From SIG672 sp045657105 (GTDB lineage: Bacteria > Bacillota > Clostridia > Oscillospirales > CAG-272), in contig JAZOSN010000021.1 of NCBI GenBank assembly GCA_045657105.1, forward strand, positions 34,118 to 98,117: 64,000 nucleotides of DNA, read 5' to 3'. Under the pieces are notes generated by a model. That model ran no database searches. It saw only the letters and a program-made list of their open reading frames with translations, and was not told where the DNA came from. Shown one piece after another: positions 1 to 8,457 of this stretch. Made by a program: the position numbers and the translations under genes. Position 1 is the stretch's first letter. Each line of letters opens with the position of its first letter.

Positions 1-1343
1 CCGTGCTTTACACAAAGCATGGTAACGAAGGAAATTGCCACACAAAGAGCGGCGTACGGGAAAAGAAGCTTGTAGCTTATATTCAGGAAAACGCCCGAAA
101 GTACGGGAGTTATTACCTGTGCCGCCATCGAGAAGGCGTAGTAATATCCCGTGTATTTTCCAATATCGCTTCCGCGGCTCATCTCAACGACCATCGGGAA
201 GGAGTTTACGTTTATCGACGCCCACGCGATTCCGACGAGTGCGAAAACGATATTTATATACCACTCAAATTTACAAAATCCTGCGATAAGGAAGCAGATA
301 GCAAGAAGAGCAACTCCGAAGAGTATCGTCTTTTTACGTCCGATCTTACTTGAAATGATACCGATCGGAACGAACGAGAAGAGCGCAACGCCCATAGCTA
401 TCATAAGACAGATAGCCGTCGTCGAGTCGGTAAGCTGCCATACCTCTACCGAATATCTCGAAAGCGCGGAGGTGACCGCGTTATATCCCATATACCAGAA
501 CGCTACCGAAAGAAGCATAAATATAAGGCTTCTGAGCACGTCTTTCGGCATCTTTTTGCCTGCGTTTTCATCGGTAGGCTCTTCGTCGGCGATACCGTGT
601 GCGCGCTCGAACTGTTCTCTTTCGGCAACGAACTTGTTTTCCTTAACGAAAAGGAGAAGAACTACGACCGAGAGTATCATTATAACGCCGAGTATTGCAA
701 AAACTGCCGTATAATCGGGATTTATTCTCGTGAAGCTGTCGTTTACTCCGAAATATGTCTGCTCGCAGGAAGAACAGAAAACGTTCTGCACTCCGCTTCC
801 GAGATTATCGACGGTATGTCCGTCCGGACAGACATAGGTGTATTTCGAGGTATCGAATATCATAATAAGTACAAGCGTGATAAGTCCGCCGACCGAGCCG
901 AGCAGGTTTATTATGGCGTTACCCTTCGAGCGAAGCGGCTTGGGAGTAACGTCGGGCATAAGCGAAACGGCGGGAGAACGGAAGGTGCTCATTGCAACAA
1001 GCGCAAGGAAGAGCGCCGCGATGAACAGAATCAGGTTCTCGTGGTTTGCGGCAAACGGCATAAGCATCATAAAGACGACTGCCGCCATAGTTCCAAATAC
1101 TATGTAGGGCATACGCTTACCTATCTTTGTGTGCGTTCTGTCTGAAAGAGCGCCGAAGATTGGAAGCATAAAGAGCGCAAAAATGTTATCAAGCGCCATT
1201 ACTCCGCCCGAAAACACCTCGTTATTTATACCGAACGTGTATTTAAGGAGCAGAGGCACGACAGCATCGTAGAGCTGCCAGAAGCCGCATATTGCCATAA
1301 AGGCAAATCCGACTATAACGGTTCTTTTTGTGTTAAGCTTCAT
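1..1343 (-). CDS. MFS sugar-type transporter (3' end outside window)
   Basis: The reverse strand reads open from an ATG at 1343 to the left edge (447 codons seen, no stop), so the C-terminus is missing. The product is a polytopic membrane protein starting MKLNTKRTVIVGFAFMAI. It has about 11-12 hydrophobic segments and the MFS loop signature after TM2 (GALSDRTHTKIGKRMPY), as in the SLC45/glycoside-cation symporter branch. A periplasmic-side loop contains CPDGH and then CSSC, a zinc-knuckle-like pattern unusual for the family. It starts 2 bp after the HAD gene stop, so the two are co-transcribed. Together with the HAD phosphatase, the AraC regulator and the facing oxidoreductase operon, it probably imports a sugar or glycoside. 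The substrate cannot be read from the sequence. Confidence 0.88.
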   Translation of the reverse strand, partial: MKLNTKRTVIVGFAFMAICGFWQLYDAVVPLLLKYTFGINNEVFSGGVMALDNIFALFMLPIFGALSDRTHTKIGKRMPYIVFGTMAAVVFMMLMPFAANHENLILFIAALFLALVAMSTFRSPAVSLMPDVTPKPLRSKGNAIINLLGSVGGLITLVLIMIFDTSKYTYVCPDGHTVDNLGSGVQNVFCSSCEQTYFGVNDSFTRINPDYTAVFAILGVIMILSVVVLLLFVKENKFVAEREQFERAHGIADEEPTDENAGKKMPKDVLRSLIFMLLSVAFWYMGYNAVTSALSRYSVEVWQLTDSTTAICLMIAMGVALFSFVPIGIISSKIGRKKTILFGVALLAICFLIAGFCKFEWYINIVFALVGIAWASINVNSFPMVVEMSRGSDIGKYTGYYYAFSMAAQVITPVLSGVFLNISYKLLFPYAALCVAISFVTMLCVKH

Positions 1344-1345
1344 TT

Positions 1346-2152
1346 TCAGAGAATTTCCTTTCGCAGGTATTTATCATATATTACACCGATGTTTTCGGTT
1401 ATAACAGTCGGCTTAATATCACTTTTTTCGGCTTCCTCGGCAGTCGTTTCACCCGAAAGCACGAGGACGGTATCAATGCCCGCGTTCACACCGCAGGCAA
1501 TATCGGTATAAATCCGGTCGCCTATCATAACACTTTCTTCGGGAAGAGCCTTGCAGGCCTCGATTGCCGCATATACCATTTCGGGCTTCGGCTTGCCTAT
1601 GACCGTCGGCGTTTTTCCGGTAGCGAGTGTAAGCATCTGACAGACCGAGCCGCAGTCGGGCACGTAGCCGTATTCGGTCGGACACACCCAGTCGGGGTGC
1701 GTTGCTATAAACTCCGCGCCCTCAGAAAGAAGTCTTGACGCGTCATCCAGCTTTTTGAAGGTAAGCTCGGTATCAAAGCCGCATAGCAGTACGGGTATTC
1801 CCTTTTCGTACTCGCCCGTCACGTTAAGTCCCGCCTCGGCAAGCTGCCTTTTAAAGGACTCTGTTCCGAAAGCGTATATGCGCTTGTCCTTATATCCGTT
1901 TTTAAGAAGATAGGCAGCCGTCGCCTCGGTAGAGGAGAAAAAATCTCTCGGCTCTGCTTTTATTCCGAGCTTTCCGAGCTTTTCGACGTAGGCGTCCGCG
2001 CTTTTCGACGAATTGTTCGTCAAAAACATATACCGTCCGCCGCGCTCCTTTACAAGCGCAAGGAATTCGGTGACCTTATCAAAAAGTTTATTTCCGAGAT
2101 ACAAAGTTCCGTCCATATCAAGAAGGAACAGTTTTTTGTTTTTAATGTCCAT
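1346..2152 (-). CDS. HAD-IIA family hydrolase (NagD/p-nitrophenyl phosphatase-like)
   Basis: 268 residues, the normal length for the family. HAD motif I is DMDGTLYLG near residue 12, motif II is FLTNNSS near residue 44, and motif IV is GDRIYTDIACG near residue 212. The cap domain lies between motifs II and III, which is the IIA arrangement. Such enzymes dephosphorylate sugar phosphates or nucleotides in the cytosol. The ATG at 2152 follows an AGGGG ribosome site. It lies between the AraC gene (15 bp upstream) and the MFS gene (2 bp downstream) and is probably the middle gene of a sugar-utilisation operon. The substrate is unknown. Confidence 0.88.
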   Translation of the reverse strand: MDIKNKKLFLLDMDGTLYLGNKLFDKVTEFLALVKERGGRYMFLTNNSSKSADAYVEKLGKLGIKAEPRDFFSSTEATAAYLLKNGYKDKRIYAFGTESFKRQLAEAGLNVTGEYEKGIPVLLCGFDTELTFKKLDDASRLLSEGAEFIATHPDWVCPTEYGYVPDCGSVCQMLTLATGKTPTVIGKPKPEMVYAAIEACKALPEESVMIGDRIYTDIACGVNAGIDTVLVLSGETTAEEAEKSDIKPTVITENIGVIYDKYLRKEIL

Positions 2153-2167
2153 AGTCTGTCCCCTTTT

Positions 2168-3019
2168 TTACATAGACTCGGCGTTTATAGCCTTGCGGTA
2201 AACGCTCGGCGTACAGCCCTTGACCTTGCGGAATATCCTGTTAAAATACGTGACCGACGAAAATCCGACGTCGAGCGCGATCTCCATAATGCTCTTTTCG
2301 CTCATCTTAAAGAGCTTCTCGGACTTACTTATCCGAACGAAATTGAGATATTCACAGAAGCTCGATCCGGTCGCGGTCTTGAAAAGACGGCAGAAATAAG
2401 AGGGATTTATATTTAAAACTCCGCTTATTTCTTCAAGCGATATCTCTCTTGCATAATTTTCATCAATATATTCAAGTGCGGGCATAATACGGACGATGCC
2501 CGGACTTGCGAGTATCCTGTTGTTGTTTTCTATTACTTTATATCTACTGAGATAGGCTATCGTAGAGTATATGCAGGATTTGACGTACTCCTCGTATCCG
2601 ATCTTTTTGCCGGCGAACTCCTTATACATAACGTCGATACTCTCGCAGAGCTCGGGACAGTTCTGCACAACGAAGCACTGTCTGTCGGTATATTCTGAAA
2701 AACGTGCAAGTACCGTTCCTATCTTGCTTATGGAGTTGTCAATATAGTTATCTATTCTGTACTGAACGAGTATCTGCTCGGTAGCCCCTTCCGCGACAGT
2801 CACGAGATGCGGAACTCGCGAGTTGACGAATATGACCTCTCCCTCGGTGGCGAAATACTCTTCCTCGCCAACGACGCATTTGAGTCTGCCGCTCACAACG
2901 CGAAGGAGCTCTATTTCGTCGTGCAGATGCACCTTACAGAGGTAGTTCTTTTTGCTTTTTTGATAGCTTATATGCACGGGCGTATTGGGAAGACTCGCCG
3001 CAACTATTTCATTTTTCAT
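2168..3019 (-). CDS. AraC-family transcriptional regulator
   Basis: 283 residues. The N-terminal half is a cupin-like sensor (HLHDEIELLRV, then VNSRVPHLV). The C-terminal about 100 residues carry two helix-turn-helix motifs (ISLEEISGVLNINPSYFCRLFK and a second around IMEIALDVGFSSVTYFNRIF), the standard AraC/XylS DNA-binding domain. I chose the ATG at 3019 because AAAGGAGG lies 9 nt upstream; a longer reading frame to 3064 has no such site. It is transcribed divergently from the oxidoreductase/isomerase operon and is probably its sugar-responsive activator as well as that of the MFS/HAD genes. The effector is not known. Confidence 0.92.
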   Translation of the reverse strand: MKNEIVAASLPNTPVHISYQKSKKNYLCKVHLHDEIELLRVVSGRLKCVVGEEEYFATEGEVIFVNSRVPHLVTVAEGATEQILVQYRIDNYIDNSISKIGTVLARFSEYTDRQCFVVQNCPELCESIDVMYKEFAGKKIGYEEYVKSCIYSTIAYLSRYKVIENNNRILASPGIVRIMPALEYIDENYAREISLEEISGVLNINPSYFCRLFKTATGSSFCEYLNFVRISKSEKLFKMSEKSIMEIALDVGFSSVTYFNRIFRKVKGCTPSVYRKAINAESM

Positions 3020-3133
3020 CAAGTTCGACCTCCTTTTTAGGCAGTAAAAGCGCATCAATGTCAATTTTGTGTAAATTTAGGTCAAAATTATTGTAGAACT
3101 GCTTTGAGGTATGGCTTATAATTACATTAGTAC

Positions 3134-3181
3134 GATATTGACATTTTGATTATATCAAATGCTTTACGACTTGTCAATATC
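3134..3181. repeat. 10-bp inverted repeat overlapping the divergent promoter
   Basis: GATATTGACA at 3134-3143 is mirrored exactly by TGTCAATATC at 3172-3181, with 28 bp between. A smaller palindrome (TTTGAT-TAT-ATCAAA) lies inside. The right arm covers the -35 box of the minus-strand promoter. The arrangement suits an operator for the adjacent AraC regulator or a shared regulatory site for both operons; this is inference from position. Confidence 0.5.
3149..3177 (-). promoter_or_regulatory. Consensus sigma-A promoter for the AraC/HAD/MFS operon
   Basis: On the minus strand, TTGACA (3177-3172) and TATAAT (3154-3149) are separated by exactly 17 bp. Both hexamers are perfect. It drives the regulator gene starting at 3019, giving a leader of about 120 nt. 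Confidence 0.75.
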
Positions 3182-3225
3182 AAGCAAAGTTAAAAATAAA
3201 TTTTATTTTCAAGGAGAATTTACTT

Positions 3226-4392
3226 ATGGCAAACATTCTTGATGCATTTAAAGAAGATCAGACCGTTGTTACCATCGACGCGAGCAAAAAGCTTAAAGTC
3301 GGAATTATCGGAACGGGTTGGATAGCAGAGGCTCATATGGCTCAGCTCCTCAAAATGCCCGACGTTGAGGTCGTTGCGGGCGCAGACCTCATTCCCGGCA
3401 AAGCAGAAAAGTTTATGAAGAAGTTCGGTAAAGAGGAAGCAAGATGCTACCTCAGCGGACACGAGATGCTCGAAGCAGAAGAGCTTGACGCGGTCTGCAT
3501 CTGCACCTACAACCGTCAGCACGCTCCCTGTGCTATCGACGCTCTCGAGCACGGCGTACACGTTATGCTCGAAAAGCCCTTCACCGTAACCACCGAGGAA
3601 GCGGTTGAGTGCATCAGAGCCGAGAAGAAGAGCGGAAAGATCCTCTCTATCGGCTTCCAGCCCAGATTTAACCCCAATATGCAGCTCATAAAGAAGATCG
3701 TTCAGTCGGGACAGCTCGGCAAGATCTACTATATTCAGACCGGTGGCGGACGCCGCAGAGGTATTCCTACTCCCTTCGGTACCACCTTTATTGAGGATAA
3801 AACCGCAGGTATCGGCGCTATGGCAGACATCGGTTGCTACTCACTCGATATGGTGCTTAACGCTCTCGGTTATCCGAAGCCTCTTACCGTTTCGGGCTTT
3901 ACCACCGACTATTTCGGAAAGGATCCCGAATACTGGACCACTCAGAACAAGCCGGCAGAATATGCAGACATCTTCGAGGTTGACGACTTCGCAGGCGGTC
4001 TTATCCGTCTTGAAGGCGGCATAATCCTTGACTTCCGTATTGCTTGGGCTATGCACCTCGACACTCCCGGTGACACTATTATTATGGGTACAAAGGGATC
4101 GCTCCGTATTCCTTCGACCGAATGCTGGAACGGAACTATCGGCGGACCTCTTAAAATTTACCACAACGTCGAAGGCACCGGCGTCGGCGTTGCTACCGAG
4201 ATCCCGATGCAGGCAGCTCCCAAGGAGGGCGAGTTCTATCACAAGCTCCGTTCCTTCTTTGACGCTATCAAGAGCGGCGGAAAGGCTCCCGTTCCTTCGA
4301 GCGAGATCCTCTACAATCAGGCTATTATCGACCACATCGTCAAGTCCTCGAAATGCGGACACGAGGTTGAGGTCGTTATCCCCGAGATCTAA
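3226..4392 (+). CDS. Gfo/Idh/MocA-family NAD(P)-dependent oxidoreductase
   Basis: 388 residues. The Rossmann motif is GIIGTGWIAEAH near residue 27 and the family hallmark EKP is in VMLEKPFTV near residue 117. The C-terminal alpha/beta domain follows. Members oxidise or reduce a sugar or inositol hydroxyl/keto group with NAD(P), often at C3. AAGGAG lies upstream of the ATG. It is first in an operon with two xylose-isomerase-like TIM barrels and a second Gfo/Idh/MocA enzyme, the gene set seen in inositol and 3-keto-glycoside pathways. Substrate assignment is inference. The N-terminal about 22 residues before the Rossmann strand are a short extension. Confidence 0.9.
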   Translation: MANILDAFKEDQTVVTIDASKKLKVGIIGTGWIAEAHMAQLLKMPDVEVVAGADLIPGKAEKFMKKFGKEEARCYLSGHEMLEAEELDAVCICTYNRQHAPCAIDALEHGVHVMLEKPFTVTTEEAVECIRAEKKSGKILSIGFQPRFNPNMQLIKKIVQSGQLGKIYYIQTGGGRRRGIPTPFGTTFIEDKTAGIGAMADIGCYSLDMVLNALGYPKPLTVSGFTTDYFGKDPEYWTTQNKPAEYADIFEVDDFAGGLIRLEGGIILDFRIAWAMHLDTPGDTIIMGTKGSLRIPSTECWNGTIGGPLKIYHNVEGTGVGVATEIPMQAAPKEGEFYHKLRSFFDAIKSGGKAPVPSSEILYNQAIIDHIVKSSKCGHEVEVVIPEI

Positions 4393-4413
4393 ACAAAGCG
4401 CATAACAAATTTT

Positions 4414-4440
4414 GCCTCGAAGCGCTTTGCGCTTCGAGGC
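4414..4440 (+). repeat. Perfect intercistronic hairpin
   Basis: A 12-bp perfect stem (GCCTCGAAGCGC / GCGCTTCGAGGC) with a TTT loop lies between the first and second genes of the sugar operon. There is no T-run after it, so it is more likely a processing or mRNA-stability element than a terminator. Confidence 0.6.
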
Positions 4441-4471
4441 GTACTCACAATATAGAAAGAAGGTAATTATT

Positions 4472-5305
4472 TTGAAAAATTATAAGATAGGCTTACAGCT
4501 TTACAGTGTACGCGACGAAATGGCAAAGGACGTTAAAGCTACGCTTCAAAAGGTAAAGGAAATAGGATACGACTACGTTGAGTTCGCAGGATACTTCGAT
4601 TACAGTGCAGAGGATCTGCGCGCCATGCTCGACGAAATCGGACTCACCGCTATCTCGGTCCACCAGAAGGTCGATCTCTACCTTGAAAAAGGTCAGGAAG
4701 CGGCAGACTATATGAAAACTCTCGGCGTAAAATATTCGGCAGTACCGTGGTATGACAAATCGAAGCTCGCAGGAACAGAGGGCTGGGACAACACCGTCAA
4801 GGAGTTTGCACAGGTTTCAAAGCTTCTCTCGGACAACGGAATTCAGATGTGCTATCACAACCACGATTTCGAATTCAACACCTTTGAGGGAAAGTATCTT
4901 CTCGATATTCTTTACGAGGTATTCGGCAAGGGCGAGATCGATCCCGAGCTTGACCTCTGCTGGGTACACTATGCCGGTCTTAATCCCGCAGAGTATCTCG
5001 TTAAATATGCCGACAGAATGGGCATTATCCATTTTAAGGATTTCACCTGCAAGAAGCTCGGCGGCGGTCCTGTTTACGCGCTCGTTGACAACAGCGGCAA
5101 GCCTCAGGGCGGCAGATCGAGAGAGGAAACCGGATTTGAGTTCCGTCCTCTCGGAGAAGGAATTCAGGATTTCCCCGCTATCCTCAAAGCTCTTGAAAAG
5201 ACCGACGTTGAGTATATCATAGTTGAGCAGGACCAGTCGTACGACACCCCCTCGCTCGAAGCAGCAGCAAGAAGCCGCGCTTACCTCAGAACTCTCGGTC
5301 TGTAA
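4472..5305 (+). CDS. Sugar phosphate isomerase/epimerase (xylose isomerase-like TIM barrel)
   Basis: 277 residues from a TTG start at 4472, which follows AGAAAGAAGG. The frame is open upstream to an ATG at 4412, but that would start inside the preceding hairpin. The AP-endonuclease-2/xylose-isomerase fold is shown by IGLQLYSVRDEM at the start, CYHNHDFEF near residue 128, ELDLCWVHYAG near residue 162, IIHFKDF and IIVEQDQS near the end. These carry the usual His/Glu/Asp metal ligands. It probably isomerises or cleaves the keto-sugar made by the neighbouring oxidoreductases. It lies 20 bp before the next gene. Confidence 0.88.
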   Translation: MKNYKIGLQLYSVRDEMAKDVKATLQKVKEIGYDYVEFAGYFDYSAEDLRAMLDEIGLTAISVHQKVDLYLEKGQEAADYMKTLGVKYSAVPWYDKSKLAGTEGWDNTVKEFAQVSKLLSDNGIQMCYHNHDFEFNTFEGKYLLDILYEVFGKGEIDPELDLCWVHYAGLNPAEYLVKYADRMGIIHFKDFTCKKLGGGPVYALVDNSGKPQGGRSREETGFEFRPLGEGIQDFPAILKALEKTDVEYIIVEQDQSYDTPSLEAAARSRAYLRTLGL

Positions 5306-5325
5306 TTTTGAAAGGAATTTAAGAT

Positions 5326-6291
5326 ATGAAACTCGGTGTAATGAACCCCGTTCTCGCTCAGTTTGAGTTCGAGGACGCTCTCAAATATCTCGCTTCGCTC
5401 GACGTACACACTATCGAGATCGGAGCAGGCGGCTATCCCGGAAACGCTCATCTGAACGCTCGCGAGCTTCTTGGCGACAGTGCCAAGCTTGAGGCGTACA
5501 AGGCGCTTCTCGCGAAGTACGATATGCAGATCTCTGCTATCAGCTGTCACGGAAACCCTCTTCACCCCCAGAAGGCTATCGCAGATAAGTTCGACAGTGA
5601 ATTTAAAGACGCCATCCTCGTTGCAGAGGCTCTCGGTGTAGATACCGTTATCGGATTTTCCGGTTGTCCCGGCGACTGCGAAAACTCGCTTTACCCTAAC
5701 TGGGTAGTCTGCGCTTGGCCGGACGACAACCTCAAAATCGTCGAGTGGCAGTGGAAGGAAAAGGTCATTCCCTACTGGAAAAAGACCGCCGCTTTCGCAA
5801 AAGAGCATAACATTACGAAGATCGCGTTTGAGATGCACCCCTCGTTCGTGGTTTACAACCCCGAAACGCTCCTGCGCCTGCGCGCAGAGGTCGGTGACAT
5901 CATCGGCGCAAACTTCGACCCCAGCCACCTTTTCTGGCAGGGCATAAATCCCGTCGAGGCTATCAAGGCACTCGAAGGCGCGATACATCATTTCCACGCC
6001 AAGGATACCGCCATCGACAAGAGAAATACCGAGGTCAACGGAGTTCTCGATTACAAATCGTACGGCGACATTCTCAACCGTTCGTGGGTATTCCGCACGG
6101 TCGGATACGGACATTCTCAGCTCGAATGGAACGCCATCATCAGTGCGCTTAAAACCGTTGGATACGACGGCGCTATCAGCATCGAGCACGAGGACGCTCT
6201 TATGTCACCCAAGGAAGGTCTTGAAAAAGCAATTTCTTTCCTTAAAAACGTACTTATTACGGAAAAGGCAGGAGAAATGTGGTGGGCGTAA
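5326..6291 (+). CDS. Sugar phosphate isomerase/epimerase, second TIM-barrel paralogue
   Basis: 321 residues. It belongs to the same superfamily as its upstream neighbour but to a different subfamily (start MKLGVMNPVLAQ). Predicted metal ligands sit in AFEMHPS (near residue 167), NFDPSHLFW (near 197), HFHAKD (near 223) and SIEHEDALM (near 284). This longer type is commonly found beside Gfo/Idh/MocA enzymes. Ribosome site GAAAGG precedes the ATG. It is third in the four-gene operon. Whether it acts as an epimerase, isomerase or 3-keto-glycoside lyase cannot be decided from the sequence. Confidence 0.88.
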   Translation: MKLGVMNPVLAQFEFEDALKYLASLDVHTIEIGAGGYPGNAHLNARELLGDSAKLEAYKALLAKYDMQISAISCHGNPLHPQKAIADKFDSEFKDAILVAEALGVDTVIGFSGCPGDCENSLYPNWVVCAWPDDNLKIVEWQWKEKVIPYWKKTAAFAKEHNITKIAFEMHPSFVVYNPETLLRLRAEVGDIIGANFDPSHLFWQGINPVEAIKALEGAIHHFHAKDTAIDKRNTEVNGVLDYKSYGDILNRSWVFRTVGYGHSQLEWNAIISALKTVGYDGAISIEHEDALMSPKEGLEKAISFLKNVLITEKAGEMWWA

Positions 6292-6326
6292 GCTCGCTGT
6301 GAGCAGCGCCCCACAAGTTTTAAATT

Positions 6327-7397
6327 ATGGAAAACAGTAAAATTTACAACCTCGCCATAATCGGCTTCGGCGGAATGGCAGGTCACCACTTCACCCAGCT
6401 CTCCAAGGGCGAGGTGAGAGTTAAGATCAAGGGTATTTACGATCTCAAAGAGGACAGACGCGAGGCGGCGCGTGAAAAGGGACTTTACGTTTACACTTCA
6501 AACGAGGAGATATTCGCCGATCCCGAGGTAGATATAGTTCTCGTTGCGGCGACGAACGAGGTTCACAAGGAGCTTTGCATAAGAGCTCTTCGCGCAGGCA
6601 AGCACGTTCTTTGTGAAAAGCCGGTAACGCTCACCTCGGGCGAGCTTGAAGAGATAATGGCGGTAGCCAAGGAAACCGGCAAGATCTTCACTATCGACCA
6701 GAACCGCCGCGTAAACAAGGATTTTGTGGCTATGCGAAGCGCCCTCGAGAGCGGCATTATCGGAAAGCCCTACGTTATCGAAACGAGAGTCGAGGGCTCG
6801 CGCGGTATGCCCGAGGGTTGGCGCCGTACTAAAGCACTCGGCGGCGGAATGATGTACGACTGGGGCGTTCACCTGATCGACCAGCTTATGTATATGAACC
6901 CCTCGAAGGTAGTAAACGTATTCTGCAAGATGTATTCGATACTTTACGATGAGGTTGACGACAATTTCCATCTCGTTCTTACCTTTGAGGACGGACTGAC
7001 CGCATACGTTGAGATCTCGACCAACAACTTTATTCTTCACCCCCGTTGGTACGTTCTCGGAACAGAGGGCACTCTGCAAATCGACTCTTGGGAAGGAACA
7101 GGCCGTGTCGTCAAAGTCAAGGACCGCGAGGACACATGGAGTTCTGACATCAAGATCACCAAGGCAGGCCCGTCCAAGACGATGGGCGCGCGCGATCCGT
7201 CCACGGTAAGCGTTACCGAGGTAGCGCCTCCCGAGGGCATTGAGGATAATCTTAATCCGGTTTACCGTCAGCTCGTTGACGCCATTGAGGGCGCGCCCCT
7301 TAAAATCACGGCAGAGCAGGCGCTCCGCGTCGTCAAGGTTATGGAAGCGGCATTCGAGTCGGCAAGAACGGGCGAGGCTATAAAGCTGAGTGTTTAA
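6327..7397 (+). CDS. Gfo/Idh/MocA-family oxidoreductase, second paralogue
   Basis: 356 residues. The Rossmann motif is IIGFGGMAGHHF near residue 11 and the hallmark is VLCEKPVTL near residue 95. YDWGVHLIDQL near residue 177 supplies the conserved catalytic Asp/His region. It differs clearly from the first oxidoreductase of the operon, so the two probably perform different steps, for example oxidation of an incoming glycoside and re-reduction of the product. It is the last gene of the operon and is followed by two hairpins and a T-run. The substrate is unknown. Confidence 0.9.
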   Translation: MENSKIYNLAIIGFGGMAGHHFTQLSKGEVRVKIKGIYDLKEDRREAAREKGLYVYTSNEEIFADPEVDIVLVAATNEVHKELCIRALRAGKHVLCEKPVTLTSGELEEIMAVAKETGKIFTIDQNRRVNKDFVAMRSALESGIIGKPYVIETRVEGSRGMPEGWRRTKALGGGMMYDWGVHLIDQLMYMNPSKVVNVFCKMYSILYDEVDDNFHLVLTFEDGLTAYVEISTNNFILHPRWYVLGTEGTLQIDSWEGTGRVVKVKDREDTWSSDIKITKAGPSKTMGARDPSTVSVTEVAPPEGIEDNLNPVYRQLVDAIEGAPLKITAEQALRVVKVMEAAFESARTGEAIKLSV

Positions 7398-7405
7398 GGG
7401 GAACG

Positions 7406-7437
7406 CTTAGGAAACTTTTTGGAAAAAGTTTCCTAAG
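7406..7437 (+). repeat. Long perfect hairpin after the sugar operon
   Basis: CTTAGGAAACTTTTT pairs with AAAAAGTTTCCTAAG over 14-15 bp with a GG loop, starting 8 bp after the last stop codon. No U-tract follows directly. It probably protects the mRNA 3' end or acts with the terminator at 7463. Confidence 0.6.
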
Positions 7438-7462
7438 AACCTTCAAAAACTTTAATAAAAGT

Positions 7463-7495
7463 AAACCGGACGGCAATGCCGTCCGGTTTGTTTTT
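7463..7495. terminator. Rho-independent terminator shared by convergent genes
   Basis: A 12-bp stem (AAACCGGACGGC / GCCGTCCGGTTT) with an AAT loop is followed by GTTTTT on the plus strand. It separates the sugar operon from the oppositely oriented manA gene. Confidence 0.8.
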
Positions 7496-8400
7496 CACTT
7501 AACCACCGTCAAAAGAAACTCGAAATCGCCGCTAAGCTTTGCGCCCTCGCAGGATATTGGCAGAAGCACGCTACTACCCGCTAAAACGTCGAGTTCTCCA
7601 ACTCTTCCCTTGCCCGAAAGCACGAGAATATGGCGGAATTTATCCGAATTTCCGATTATCTCTCCGCACGAGGAGTCCTTCTTCTCGACTCTGAAAATAT
7701 CGCAGTCTGCAAGCAGATCCTCGCTTGTTTTTTCGGCGCATGAATATCTGATCTTGTCAATATCCTCTTTTTTATAAAGCTCGATAACGTCGAGTGCTTT
7801 TTTGATATGAAGCTCTCTGCCGCGGTTATAATCGTAAACGCGGTAGGTCACGTTCGAGGACTGCTGGATCTCGGCTATAAGAATACCGCCACCGATCGCG
7901 TGGACACAGCCCGCAGGGATAAAGAAAACGTCGCCACGGTGAACGTCCACGTAGTTAAGACACTCGCCTATCCTGTTTTCCTCAACCGCCTTGGCAAAAT
8001 CCTCTTTGCTGACGCCCTCGGAAAGTCCGTAGACGAGCTTTGCGCCCGCCTCGGCATCGACGACGTACCACATCTCGGTCTTGCCGAGATCGCCCTCATA
8101 TCTTTTCGAATATTCATCGCCCGGATGAACCTGCACCGAGAGGTCGGACTTTGCATCTATAAATTTGATAAGAACCGGAAAATCATCGGTGTTTTCAAGC
8201 TCCCACAGAGCTTTCCCGTTCATTTCTCCGCTCTTCACGGTATTTACCTCGTTCTCTCTGACGGTAAGCTCCCAGGTTTCGGCAATTCTCTGCCCTGCCT
8301 TTTCGCCCTTACCGAACTCGCGCGAAAGACGCTCTCCGCCCCAGATTATATCCTTACAAACGGGAGAAAGAAGGATTGGTTCTTTTACGGTATATTTCAT
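7495..8400 (-). CDS. manA: Class I mannose-6-phosphate isomerase
   Basis: 301 residues, the short Firmicutes form. It interconverts fructose-6-P and mannose-6-P, using zinc bound in a cupin. The metal-site motif is IQVHPGDEY-like (SVQVHPGDEYS near residue 90) and the family signatures are ETWELT near residue 41 and GGILIAEIQQSSNVTYRVYD near residue 170. I chose the ATG at 8400, with GGAGA 7 nt upstream; the TTG at 8412 overlaps that site. It is monocistronic between two hairpin terminators. It may feed mannose units into glycolysis or supply mannose for glycans. Confidence 0.93.
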   Translation of the reverse strand: MKYTVKEPILLSPVCKDIIWGGERLSREFGKGEKAGQRIAETWELTVRENEVNTVKSGEMNGKALWELENTDDFPVLIKFIDAKSDLSVQVHPGDEYSKRYEGDLGKTEMWYVVDAEAGAKLVYGLSEGVSKEDFAKAVEENRIGECLNYVDVHRGDVFFIPAGCVHAIGGGILIAEIQQSSNVTYRVYDYNRGRELHIKKALDVIELYKKEDIDKIRYSCAEKTSEDLLADCDIFRVEKKDSSCGEIIGNSDKFRHILVLSGKGRVGELDVLAGSSVLLPISCEGAKLSGDFEFLLTVVK

Positions 8401-8420
8401 AATTTTCTCCAAAAATCAAT

Positions 8421-8443
8421 AAAGTCGGGAAAAACCCGACTTT
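8421..8443 (-). terminator. Hairpin terminator between the LRR lipoprotein gene and manA
   Basis: AAAGTCGGG / CCCGACTTT forms a 9-bp stem with an A5 loop (T5 on the minus strand). It sits in the 57-bp gap between the two minus-strand genes. Confidence 0.6.
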
Positions 8444-8457
8444 ATTATAGTTTAAAA

